In this document: piece by piece, positions 23,427-33,933 of the stretch | Layout: the number at the start of each line of letters is the position of its first letter | How positions within the stretch are numbered: the stretch's first letter is position 1 | Source of the DNA: Phanerochaete sordida | Lineage: Eukaryota; Basidiomycota; Agaricomycetes; Polyporales; Phanerochaetaceae | Direction: 5' to 3' | DNA length: 64,000 nucleotides | Assembly (NCBI GenBank): GCA_019973155.2 | Contig: BPQB01000016.1 | Span: forward strand, 372,001-436,000 | Made by a program: the position numbers and the translations under genes | Notes under the pieces: model-generated | What the model was told of the DNA's origin: nothing | Databases searched by the model: none | Seen by the model: the letters and a program-made list of their open reading frames with translations, nothing else

Positions 23427-24401
23427 TTACATGATGGTCTCAGCCCAGTGGCCACCGTAGAACCCTGCGAGCATGTTATAATCAGCCGCGCACGTTAACC
23501 AAATAATTGAACACCACGTACAGAAGTTCAGAGTGGACTTGACCTGGAGGTCAGCGCCAGGAGTGCAGGCCTATAGCTGAAGTCAGCGCTTGAACTATCC
23601 ATTGAAGGAAGAACCACGACGTACAGTGGTGGGGGCGGAGCCGCCGTTGGAGTTGAAGCGGACGACGACGTCGGCGAGCTCACCGTCCTTCTGGCCGTTC
23701 ACGAGCAGGACGGGCTCCTCGAGCCACTGCGAGTTGACGACCGGGTTGATGGGGTCGGGGAGGATGTTCGACTCGGAGGAGACGACGAACGCGTGGTCGG
23801 CGTGGGTGTCGTTGCGGAAGCGCTCCGCCTGGCTGAAGTCCCACTTCGCGAAGATCTTGCCGCTCGTCGCGTTGTTCGGGTCCGGGATCCAGTAGTGGAT
23901 GCCGAGCGCGACGCCGGGGCTGATCTTCTCGGTGAGGTCGACGAGGTCCCAGTTCGTCACGACCGGGGGCGTGTTGTCCCAGAGGCCGGCGATGAACGAG
24001 GTGAAGGGCTTGTGGTGCATGACCGGGAGGCACGAGATGTCGTACAGGTACGTGATCGCACCGGCGGGGCTAGAGGGCGCAGTATGTCAGCGCTGTACAT
24101 GCCAGAATGCGGGAATAGAGGCGTACCCCCAGGCACCCGCCTCGGTGCAGGTGTAGTTTTGGGTGCCGACGGAGAGACCGATGTAGGTCGGCGACTGCTC
24201 CCAGAGGTCGGAGGCGAAGTTCTGCTTGATCATCGCGTCAGGCAGGGCAGCCTTAACGGAGATGTTCCCGGTCGGGCAGATCGACGCGCCGGTCATGGAC
24301 ATGTTCATCGGCATGGTCATGTTCATAGGCATGGTCATGGCGCTGGCGAGGGGCGCAACGCAGAGGAGAGCGAGAGTCGAGATCAGTTTCGTGAACGACA
24401 T
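23427..24401 (-). CDS. Secreted DUF3455 protein, copy B, Met-rich N-terminus
   Basis: Exons 24401-24127, 24069-23625, 23570-23522 and 23464-23427 give 268 residues. The signal peptide (MSFTKLISTLALLCVAPLAS) is followed by an unusual methionine-rich run, AMTMPMNMTMPMNMSMTG, coded by tandem 15-18 bp units. Then come the family blocks: GTQNYTC, YDISCLP, GIHYWIPDP, SGKIFAKWDF, NSQWLEEPVLLVNG, RFNSNGGSAPTT and TLNFWFYGGHW. The Met run is absent from the other copies here. MxM patterns can bind copper(I) in other proteins, but that is only a suggestion. The promoter block is shared with copies E and F. Exon 2 is exactly as long (445 nt) as in A and E. Confidence 0.85.
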
Positions 24402-24465
24402 GGCGAAGTCTGCTGCTGTCCGAGGAATGCCAAGAACTGGGGAATTCCGGAGATCGTGACCGCAC

Positions 24466-24489
24466 TTTATATTGAAGACGGGCCTAGAG
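24466..24489 (-). promoter_or_regulatory. Promoter block of DUF3455 gene B
   Basis: On the minus strand this reads CTCTAGGCCCGTCTTCAATA followed by TAAA, i.e. an upstream CTAGGCCCGT element and a TATAAA box, about 65 bp before the ATG. Similar blocks precede copies E and F. Confidence 0.65.
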
Positions 24490-26329
24490 TGAGTAATGGA
24501 CAGGGGACTCCGACTCGGTTGCGTGCGCCCGAGCACCAGGGTCCATTGTGGTAATGCGGCGGTGGGCGCGACGGGGAGAAGCAGGCTTTGGGCGCGACGG
24601 CGGAGGAACCGCGTTGGGGAGGACACGAGGGCGGTGACCATCACTTCACCACGCCTGATGGAATAACCGGGTTTGAACGCGCTCCAGCTTGCTTCGGAGC
24701 ATCGCATTGCGAGACTCGCCCCAGATCCGCTGTCGATGCCGGCCGATGTCAGAGGAGATAGAGGGAAGGCCAGAATGAAGAAGCGTACCATGACTTGGCT
24801 TCTGCAGTTAAGCCAGATCGCTGTCTGAGAGAGCGAACGTTTGCACGAAAGCGCTCCTGCAGCTTCGCATTCCTGCGAAGGGATTATAGTATTGATGAAC
24901 GAGTGTACAGAGAGTATTGGCCCCCCTGGTCCTCTCTAACGGCGACCGGGACTGTCGTTCATCCGCATGGTGACCTACGCTCCACAAGAACTTAGTCTGT
25001 CAACCCTGTTGGAACAACGTCAGCATCGGCATGCATAGTTCGCTTGACGGACCTACTGCGATCTCGAATGCGAATTTAGCTTAGGCTTGACCCAGGGCCT
25101 TCCTAGCGGCGATCAGCGGGGAGCGCACCTGCTGGCTGCGTCCGCTCGTAATGCGGACGCGCGCACCCGGTGTCGGCTGGGCGGTGTCCGGCAGCGCATT
25201 TCGCCTAAATTCACAAACCGCCAGCGACGTGCGGCACGTTCGGGGCGGCCTAGTACTGGGGTCAGGCGTCGTGGTGATTACTGCGCGAAAGTGGTTCGAT
25301 GTTCGCCGCGCTAGACAGTGACCCTGAAGGTATAACGCCTACGGCACGAGTGACGACTATGAGGACGACCTATGTTCCAACTTCCAAGTCGTGGTAAAGA
25401 CCGTTACAGGCATGCCTGCGGGCACTGTACTCTCAGTCAGCACGGAACGTTATGACTAGTAGGGTACTCACTCGCGATATCCGGGAATGACGGCGCCCAG
25501 CACGCTGCACAACCAGATCCCGCGCCAGCCCCGCACAGGGCTGCTTTACCCTCAAAGCACTAGAAGACAGCCACAGTATCGCGCCCATGGAGCACGGCGG
25601 TCGTAAGGCCAACGAGCATGCGTCCCTGTGCGGCTCCGCGAAATCATCACGTTGTATAGTCTGCAAGTAGGAGCTCTGGTGGAGACTGCGCCCGTATGAA
25701 TAACGAGGCTGAGATGTGACATTGGCGCCCTGTAAGCTGAATGTGCATGTGTTAGGCTGAGGACGAAGCAGACTGGTGGTCAAACGCACGTTTCGCGGGT
25801 GGTCGCTCAATCGCCCTCAGGGTGCAGATGCGTGTATCGCACCCAAGGGTTTCATTCGGGTTGTGCTACAGACGAATCATGGCCTGCACTCTGGCCTGCA
25901 CTCTAGTCGTAACATCTTCGTGCGGCCAGCCAATCCAAGTCTCAAGTATGTGGAATGGGCGAGCAGAGGTGATGGGTACATTCCAAGTGAAGCTTGAAGC
26001 CGCTGGGGAGTTATGGAGGTTAGCGCCTGAACATTCCCACGGTTTCAATTGCTATAAGCAAACGCTGGCGCCTTTACTTACCTCTTTACGTGGGCCATAT
26101 ATTTCCAGCAAGGCTGTTAACATATTGGATCCATCCAAAAGACTGCTATTCCCTCATTCAGAACGTCGCTGACGCAGATGATGCAGTGATCTTGCTTGAC
26201 CGATGAGAAAGCTTGGTCACGGTGAAGGGTTTTCCGGGTCCGGGGCCATGTCAGGGGTCTCATGCGTTCATTTACAGCAAATTCGATCTCCGATGAGCCA
26301 AGGCTTATCGGGGATTCAAGCATTTTCTA
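24490..26329. other. Intergenic accessory DNA
   Basis: No gene is seen. A perfect 8 bp inverted repeat with a 7 nt loop (GCGTCCGC/GCGGACGC) lies at 25138-25160. Frames of 75-125 codons occur on both strands without domains. Confidence 0.4.
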
Positions 26330-26545
26330 ACATCAGCAAAAAAAGGCGCCGCGGGTATGCTCAGGTATGCTCAGGTAAGGTCTACCTGAGCATATATGAG
26401 ATCCCTGTCAGGGTTAGTCATGCCTGCACGGGTACTCTCTTCTTGAGACCGGTATGATATATCTGACAGGGATATCATGTCTGACTATCCCCGTCAGGTG
26501 TCAAATACCTGTGCATGCCTGGTCATACCGGACCCTCCCAGGGCG
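26330..26545. repeat. Palindrome-rich element, copy 1
   Basis: Begins after CATCAGCAAAAAAA and contains a perfect 12 bp inverted repeat (TATGCTCAGGTA at 26366-26377, 5 nt loop, TACCTGAGCATA at 26383-26394). Several CCCTGTCAGGG, CATGCCTG and CATACCGG motifs follow. A related element in opposite orientation is at 27785-27955. An 11 bp CGATTTTCCTC tandem follows at about 26555. It may be a small non-autonomous transposon, but no target-site duplication was identified. Confidence 0.5.
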
Positions 26546-27784
26546 TATTATATCATCGATTTTCCTCGATTTTCCCTCGATTTAAATTGCGCACAATATC
26601 GGCAATAAATGCTGCAGAAATTATGGTTTATATTCGTAATCTATGCCTACACACAGCTAGAGTACAGCGGCGGTCTGTGAGCAACCTCGGGTCGTTGAGG
26701 GCATGCGAGAATGGGGGAACAGGACGGTAACCCGATCTGTCGTCTACAGGCCCACACGCACATCGCACACGCACATCCTGAGCAGAGGATGAGAGGAGGC
26801 GCGCGACGAAATGCGAACGCGAACGCGCTAAGTGGCAGACGCAGCGAGAAGTCGAGGGTTCTTGAACGCGGCCAGGGCAAGCGCTAGGGAAGAGGCCGAG
26901 CGAGCAAGTCCTGCGCGAAGGGGCGAGCATGCGGGAGGCATGCGAAGCGACGCCGCGAAGGTAGGTGGCCCGGAGAATGTTCAAACTATGGCTAAACGCT
27001 TGTCGGTTAGTGAAACTGGGACGCAAGTTGCATACGCTGCGCACCACAATAAGCGAGCGTCCGCTACATCTGCGCGAGAGCGGTCAGGATTTTCCGCACA
27101 TGTGACAAAGTAAAACTATACCAAGAGTGAGGGATCGGGATCACCCATGTTCACGCGAGTTGTAGACAATAGGAAGCGTCGAAGTCGTGTCGCCTGTATG
27201 AAAGCTGTCAAACCGGCCACCTCACGCAGGACATGCACTTACAGGCTATCGCGAAATGCTGTGTATTGCGACGAGTGGTGGCGAGCGGTTCCTAGAAGCA
27301 GAGATTAGCTTGAGACGCAACCAAGGCAGAACCGACGCACGGCACGGTGTCGTACGTCGTACATTGAGCGAGGCGACGTCGCGCTTCGACCGTTACCGAC
27401 GCTGTCATTGAGCATCAATTAGCAGCCAGGCGGATTTGCAGACGCAGCCGTACGGCCAGGGACTCGTCGGAAGAAAACATGTAGACGTACCCACGTGCAC
27501 TGTGCACCGCCTTGGGAGCCCCAGGACGTCGAGATGGTAGAGTGAGGGAAGGGGGCATTGGGTGCGGAAGGTCGACGTCGCGGCTCATTTATTGCATGAC
27601 GCCATGCCCCAAACGGCGACTTTAGGGCGGGCTTGTTTTACCTTAAGATCACCTCGAAGGAGGCAGACTGCTATGGCACTCAGTGGGGTGCTGTCAGTGA
27701 CGGGAACGAGAAGTCGCTTGCCGTGACGGTCACGGCTTCAGCGGATCGAGGGTGACTATAGACGCGCTGGGGTCGGAGGGAGCC
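26546..27784. other. Intergenic accessory DNA
   Basis: No gene is seen. The minus-strand frame at 26628-27047 (139 codons) is serine/arginine-rich without a domain. Confidence 0.4.
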
Positions 27785-27955
27785 AGGGCATAGCCGAGCA
27801 TGCAAGGGCATACCTGTCAGATTTGGCCTTCCACGACCTGGGAAGACAATCCCTGGCAGGGATACACTTGCCTGACCATACCAGACATTCCCTGTCAGGG
27901 ACGCGCTGGTATGTCTCCCCAGGGCATGCAAGCGCTTCATTTTTTTGCTGATGAA
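27785..27955. repeat. Palindrome-rich element, copy 2 (inverted)
   Basis: Carries CCCTGGCAGGG, CCCTGTCAGGG, ACCATACCAGAC and GGGCATGCAAG motifs like copy 1 and ends with TTTTTTTGCTGATGAA, the reverse complement of the CATCAGCAAAAAAA start of copy 1. So the two elements lie in opposite orientation about 1.4 kb apart. Confidence 0.45.
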
Positions 27956-29359
27956 TCTGCTGTGAACCGTAAGTACTCGAACTTCTTCACTCACAGTCAT
28001 TCAGGCACGACTAGAAGTAACATCTGGCCAAGGAGACTCCCGCAGACATAGCTCGCCTACAAATTCCATGGCCGAATTACAGCTTCGAGGACCGATTAGG
28101 TTTTCAGCGATCTAGTACCAGCACTACCCTTTGTACGTGATCTGCTCAATCGTCATCCAGATGCGCAGGAGATGTATGCTGGACCCCTCATTCCAGGCAC
28201 CTGAAGGACGATCGCTGCAATGTCACAGCTCTGAGCCTTCTGCTTCCTCACAGGGGCCCAGGCGTTGACGAAGGAAGCTACCGGGTAACTCACCTGCGAC
28301 CCGAACGTCTTGCTATATCACTCGACGCACGCGCCATCATATACGTTAGCCTCTCACGGCCGGAACAGGCGTGAAGGCATCTGTCTGGACCTATGGAGTT
28401 ATGCAATTTCGGCCACACTTCGAGCCAATGCATACGGACCAGTCCCGCGCGCGATGCGTTCGCGGTGTAGTCGCCACTGCGTACATCCGATAATGTCGCG
28501 CCCTCGGCAGACGTCTTGCGCCCTCCGCACCCGGTTCACCTCTCGCCTACCTTTCCATATCACTGCTACGTCGCTTTGTACCAGGTCAGACGCGCTGTCG
28601 ACAGCCGTGAGAACGGTAAACCACCGTCATTACACTCCCGTCGTTTGACCGCCATCATAACTCCGTACCACTCGTCTTCGCACCGTGCTTACCGGCCCCC
28701 AATAGACTCAGCTGGGTCTAGGCGTTTACACTTCCCGCGGCTTCACGCAGGGCGCGGAGGGTGTGCGGCCGTCTACCCATTCGAACTCGAGGTACCACCT
28801 CACGATCGTCGGTAACATGGCCCTAGCGGTAATCTGCAGAGAGATCGGCCTGAAGGCGCAGTGCCTCCGCTCACCGAAGGTGCAGCGGACACTGACGTTA
28901 TGCGCGTCGCGTATTTCACTGCAGTTGCGTTTGAGGGCCGTCGGGAGCTGTTCCGAGACAAATACATGCCCGCGCCCGGCAGGGCTGATTGTGCAAAATG
29001 TCAGGTTCGTGACGAACGTTCTTACCCACCCTCAGAATATCGCTGATTTAGCTCGTATCAGGGCCACAACCAGATAACCTCGTTTTTGGCCTGGCTTCTT
29101 CGTGGAAGTAATCAGCACCAGCGTCCTGTCCGAATTCGCGCCTTTGAGGAATTGGTGTGACGAGCACGACGTCGGGGCGACGCCTTGGCATAGCCATTGC
29201 ATCCTCCTGAGCATCGTTACTCCGCTTTCGTGTGCCTCCGCCGGGACCCACTTCTCTCCGCCGTCGTCCGTAGCCGCACCGGACCTAAGCACGCGCACTC
29301 TCGCGCTGGTGTCGACATATGCCAAGCCTTGGGCGCACCCTCTACTCCCATCGGCGAAG
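27956..29359. other. Intergenic, upstream of DUF3455 gene C
   Basis: No gene is seen. Frames of up to 144 codons occur on both strands (for example 29032-29466 minus), but the larger ones overlap gene C or its promoter. Confidence 0.4.
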
Positions 29360-29365
29360 TATAAG
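29360..29365 (+). promoter_or_regulatory. TATA box of DUF3455 gene C
   Basis: TATAAG, 70 bp before the ATG at 29430. The CTAGGCCCGT block of copies B, E and F is not present. Confidence 0.6.
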
Positions 29366-29429
29366 ACATGCGCCCCGATCGTCGAAGCTCCACAGTGCCC
29401 TGCGCAACTTCTCAGAAGCAGCCTCCGCC

Positions 29430-30373
29430 ATGTACTCGTTTGTGAAACTCTTCTCTGCGCTCGCACTTCTGGCGCTCGCCCGCGCCTTCCCCTCCGCGCC
29501 GATCCGCCGCGACACGGGCCTCGGCTCGATGTGCTCGACGAAGAACTTCGACCTCTCGAAGTCGGTCCCGGCAGACATCTACTCGGCCCTGCCGAAGCCC
29601 AACACGTCGGCCCCGACCTTCGTCGCGCTCTCCGTCGGCGTGCAGAACTACACCTGCGGTGACGCGGGCACGTGGACGTGAGTTTTGCCCTTTCCGCCCT
29701 CGCGCCGCGCGGTGCTGACCCCGCGCTTGCGCAGGCCCATCGGCGCGATCACGTACCTGTACGACATCTCGTGCATCCCGCAGGAGGAGCACGCGAACTT
29801 CACGACGATGGTCTCCGAGATGTGGGCGGGCTCGCCGCGGACGTACACCGCGGACGACATCGTCGCGGGCACCGTCGCGTCGGGCAGCGCGGCCGCGCTC
29901 GGCCTGCACTTCTGGGTCACCGACCCGAACAACGTCACGAGCGGCAAGATCTTCGGCAAGTGGGACTTCGCGCGCTCGCGCGAGAGCGTCGAGAAGAACA
30001 TCGAGAACACCTACGTCGTCTGCTCCGAGACCGGCGCGCAGCCCGACCCCATCAACCCCGCCATCAACTCGCCGTGGCTCGCGGAGCCCGTCCTCTACGT
30101 CGACGGCAAGAAGGACGGCCTCCTCGCTGACCAGGTCTACCGCTTCAATTCGAACGGTGGCCAGGCCCCGAACACTGTATGTCGTCTCTCTTGTCATGTT
30201 TGTTCGCAGAGGCTGACCCATCCATCAGACCTGCCGCCCCGGCTACGACTTCCTCCAGGCCAAGTCCACCCTCAACTTCTGTGCGTAGAGTATAGCCCTC
30301 CGTCTTGACTGTTCTGACCTTCTTTGGCACTCCAGGGCTCTACGGTGGTGTCTATGCTGACACCATCTTCTAA
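29430..30373 (+). CDS. Secreted DUF3455 protein, copy C
   Basis: Exons 29430-29677, 29735-30176, 30229-30280 and 30336-30373 give 259 residues. The signal peptide (MYSFVKLFSALALLALARAF) is close to that of copy A. The mature N-terminus holds an IRRD basic site. Family blocks: GVQNYTCGDAG, YDISCIP, GLHFWVTDP, SGKIFGKWDF, NSPWLAEPVLYVDG, RFNSNGGQAPNT and TLNFWLYGG. Introns lie at the same three positions and phases as in the other copies. It differs from the others in the segment after YDISC (QEEHANFTTM instead of the HHKPFTSF of A, B, E and F) and in exon 2 length (442 nt), so it is an older paralogue. Confidence 0.85.
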
Positions 30374-31136
30374 GCGATGGGTCAGCTCAGCGTCCGAATC
30401 GTTGCTGCAAAAGTGAGACGGAGGTTCATTATCCCATTGACGTGTCCCCACGACGAGTAGCACTCCGCTACCTTGTTACGTCGAGATTATGCTATCATTA
30501 CTGCAAATATTGCCTTTATCTTGCCGGTTCCAACTCGCCTGCTTTGCTAGTCGAGTAGGAGCTTCGCATGATTGGCAGGGAAAGAGACGTTATTTGGGCT
30601 ATCATGATGCCACTCATTATCTTTAATAAGAACTAATTTCCAGAGAGATAGTATAATCAGTCTCCCTTGCTACAAGTGATATTCGGATGATTGCGAGTGT
30701 ATACTTCCATCGAAAATAAAACCTAGGAATGTTCAGGCTCGGTGAGAAGTCCACTCGTCCGAATGAGGCAGGCAAGAGCCCCAGATTTTAACAACACCAA
30801 ATACCCAGCAGATTAATAAGTTTGGCACCCACATCGTAGGGTTTAACTTTCGTGACGACGTTGTGCCCACTTATCAGATTATTGAACGGCTACAGTACAA
30901 AACTGTGCGAAGGAAACGTGCATACAGTTCGCTAAGGATCAGTGGAGCGTAAACTGCGGATTCGATCTGGATAAACGCAATATGGAAGGCACTGTTGGCT
31001 CAGTTCCCTTGAGCAACACATCGAAACAAGGGCAAGGCATTCGGTATACTCGAGGATGTTTACAGACTCATGTTCATTGTTACAGTGGAAAGTATGCAGC
31101 TAGCGTAACTCATTCATTGGCAATGAGCCGAGACAT
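30374..31136. other. Intergenic, AT-richer
   Basis: Convergent 3' flanks of DUF3455 copy C and the Con-6 gene. This is one of the AT-richest stretches of the window. No gene is seen. Confidence 0.5.
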
Positions 31137-31516
31137 TTACATAGCGCCTTTCTCCTGGAGCTGAGCACGAGCATGCTCCTTAGCCTCCTCGCCAACGTTG
31201 GGGTCTGCACAAACCCAGTCAGTAACTGTCCCGTGCATAGACCAAAAATCACCCACTCTTCAAGGTGGCCTTGAAGCCGCCAATGACGTTGCCCTCGTTC
31301 TTGCCGAAATCGCCCTGCTCGCGCTGGGCCTGAGTCTCGGGGTCGTTCTCGAGGTCGTCGATGATCTGACGAGAGTGCTCCTTGGACTCCTCGGAGGTGT
31401 TGGGGTTGTTCACGTTGGCCTGCGCAAGGGGTCAGCTCAACATGGGCTTGGAAGGGACGCATACGCACCTTGTGACCGCCGATGACGCGGGTGTTGAGCT
31501 TGGTGTTGTCAGCCAT
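31137..31516 (-). CDS. Conidiation-specific protein 6 (Con-6) family
   Basis: Exons 31516-31469, 31419-31257 and 31204-31137 join to 92 residues with introns of 49 and 52 nt. Two Con-6 repeats are visible: NVNNPNTSEESKEHSRQIID and NPNVGEEAKEHARAQLQEKG, each preceded by a VIGG-K segment (RVIGGHK, NVIGGFKATLK). Con-6 proteins are small, hydrophilic and were described from Neurospora conidiation. In basidiomycetes they are usually expressed in stress, light or development. There is no signal peptide. A TATAAA box sits 77 bp before the ATG, which fits strong inducible expression. The two repeats are interrupted by introns at equivalent places, suggesting an internal duplication. Confidence 0.9.
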
Positions 31517-31592
31517 TGCGAATGATGTTCGAAGTGAAGTAGTGAGTTGCGTTGAGTTGTGAGATGTCTTTCTGCGGCAGGAAGCACACAGC

Positions 31593-31598
31593 TTTATA
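31593..31598 (-). promoter_or_regulatory. TATA box of the Con-6 gene
   Basis: TATAAA on the minus strand, 77 bp before the ATG at 31516. Confidence 0.65.
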
Positions 31599-32305
31599 CT
31601 GTGCTCACGACGCTCGATGCGCTGCAGCATCCGTCGGGGCCTATGACGCGCGTTGACGGCGTTCGCGCACATTAGACCAAACCCGCCGACCTTCGTCAGA
31701 GCGAAGGCGGCGGTATGCGTCCTTGTGTCATACCGCCTCGTCACCGCGCCCTTCAACCGCAGCCGGGTACGGCGGATGCAAATGTAGGCGGCGGGTTAGC
31801 GGTTCGGGACCGGGAGAGCGCCACCGGGCATGCCGTGGGTTCAATGTATCGCATGCGTAGGCTGCTCTCGAGAGCGGCAGCGATACGGTCAGGACGGCTG
31901 GGTAGTATTCAGAGAATTTGCCGGCTTACCGAGTCCGGGCCCGAACGTTCACCCTCGGAGGTGAGGTCTTCAGTAGTACTGGACCAGAACACACCCGGTC
32001 TTATGCGCAGAAGATCTGTGACATCGCATCGCATCACTCGAATGCAAGGTGCCGCAGATTCCTGCCTACGAATAATTAAAAATGTCGAGGTGGTGTGTAG
32101 CGACGAAGTTCGAGCGAGAACGGGGCCAAGGCAAGGTAGCGCTAGGGTTAGGTGTAAGGAGACCGGCCCGAATGCCGGTCCCAGTGTGTACCGCGGCACC
32201 GAACGCGCTTGCCTGCAGCAGTCCTGAGTCGACGACGACGACCTTGCTTTCGCACTTCAATCATCCGCATACACCAGCTCTTTACAGTCGAAGTGAGCCC
32301 TGAGA
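31599..32305. other. Divergent intergenic region, Con-6 and Rqt4-like
   Basis: Holds the promoters of both neighbours. The plus-strand frame at 31715-32227 is open for 170 codons, but its product has no domain and overlaps the promoter. I do not call it. Confidence 0.4.
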
Positions 32306-33194
32306 ATGTCATACAAGACAGCCTGGTCCAAGGGCGGGGGCTCCATGCCCTCAGATCGTATACCTTCGCGAACCACGACACCAAAGCCCAAGCCTGCGAA
32401 AGGCAATCGTTCAGCAGGAACCAGCACTCCTGGGACACCCTCTGCGCCGAAGAGCAAAGAGGTGCTCAGGTTAGAAACCCTCAGGGATGGCATGCAAGCG
32501 CTAGTCTCGAGCGGAGGAGTGCCTCAGAAGGATCCAAGAGGCGGATGCTTCTGCCAAGGTGCGCAACCCATCACGCTGACCTTGCTCGCTCTCTGACAAG
32601 ACATTCGCACCAGCCCGCTCACATGTCATCTCGCCATACAACCCCGCATGCATGCAATGCGGCCTACCCCTCTGCCAGCTCAACCTTCCGCACTACGCCT
32701 GCCCCTCATGCAACGCCCCACTCCACATCCCATCGGCACAGCACGCACTCCTAGCACGCATCCTCGACGAGCTCGACAGCACACTCGAGCGCGAGGACGC
32801 CGCACGGCGACGCGTAGAAGACGAGCGCAAACGCGTCGAGGGCTCCTTCCCAATGCTCGCCGGCGCGGGCCCCGCGCCGTCCGTCCTGCTCCTGCCGCAA
32901 CACCAGCCCCAGCAACAACAACAGCCTCAGGCGCACAAGGTGCTCTCGCTGAACGCGAAGACTAAACGCGTCACGGTCGCGTCGTACACGAAGAGGCCGA
33001 AAGCGACGCCGCCGTCGAGCGGGCCCGCGACGCGCGCGGGCTCACCGACAGAGTGGGACGATGGCCTCCCGCCGCGCGTGCCTGCGCCACCGCGAGAGGT
33101 GCCGGTGCCGCAGGTGGCAACGCAGAGGTTTAAGGATAGGCCGTGGTTCAATGCGAGAGAGGAGATCGCGTATGTCGACCCTGCGAGGCTGTAA
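32306..33194 (+). CDS. TRIP4/Rqt4-type C2HC5 zinc finger protein
   Basis: Exons 32306-32558 and 32614-33194 (55 nt intron) give 277 residues. The intron splits the zinc finger: GGCFCQ ends exon 1, and exon 2 continues ARSHVISPYNPACMQCGLPL, then CQLNLPHYACPSC. The pattern C-x-C...C-x2-C...C...C-x2-C is the C2HC5 finger of human TRIP4 (ASC-1) and yeast Rqt4. Yeast Rqt4 belongs to the ribosome quality-control trigger complex with Slh1 and Cue3, which splits collided ribosomes. Downstream are a charged helix (LARILDELDSTLEREDAARR), a QPQQQQQPQ run and a conserved-looking C-terminus (RPWFNAREEIAYVDPARL). The ASCH domain of human TRIP4 is absent, as in yeast. Confidence 0.82.
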
Positions 33195-33933
33195 TGCCCT
33201 GCTACGGTGAGTATGCTTCCCCTGGCTACGCATCTCACACAAAGCTTTTATTCAATAATCCTCATTCAGGGCGCATATACCCACCCTTCTATGCCACTCT
33301 GGTGCTCCAGCATCACACCATACGTGTCCTACCCAAGGCGACTTGGTGTTATTGACAGGAACTGCTGCGCGATCCTATTGCTATATCCCATAGTGCTTCA
33401 GACACGCCTCTTGAGGATGCACACAGTCCAGTCATTTATCGTGTGGTGACTCCTGGCCCGTCATTACACCTGCGTGCAGCCATACCTGGGTATGTGCACA
33501 CGTTCAGCCACAGAGCATACATGCTTTGAGGCTGTGAGGATCGACTGCACGACGCCGAGCACAATCCTGCAGACTAGGTGGAGTCGACGGAAGGAACCTT
33601 TGATTATATATGCATCGTCACCAAAAGGAGGGAGAAAGAATACTACATTTTGCCACCAAATTGCGCCCGAGAGAGTGAGAGATAGTGTGCGAGAGTCCGA
33701 CCGAGTCGCGCGCAGGCGATGCGAAACTGTACAAAATATACGACGTCTGCTCTGAAGAAAATGCGCGAGTCCGTGAGCGTGCTATTCGGCCACAACGAAG
33801 GGGTATGACGAATATGCGAGGCGATGGTATACGTAGGAGAGGAATAGAAGGTCCGTAGGGTACCAAAACACAGAACGAAGGAGAGTATGGGATGAGAGAT
33901 GAGAGGATCGCGACACGCCGGCGTGCGCTAGAT
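33195..33933. other. Intergenic between convergent genes
   Basis: 3' flanks of the Rqt4-like and protease genes. No gene is seen. Confidence 0.5.

Noticed and set aside
32119..32160. Telomere-like TTAGG stretch
   Set aside because: A single GCTAGGGTTAGG occurrence without tandem repetition.
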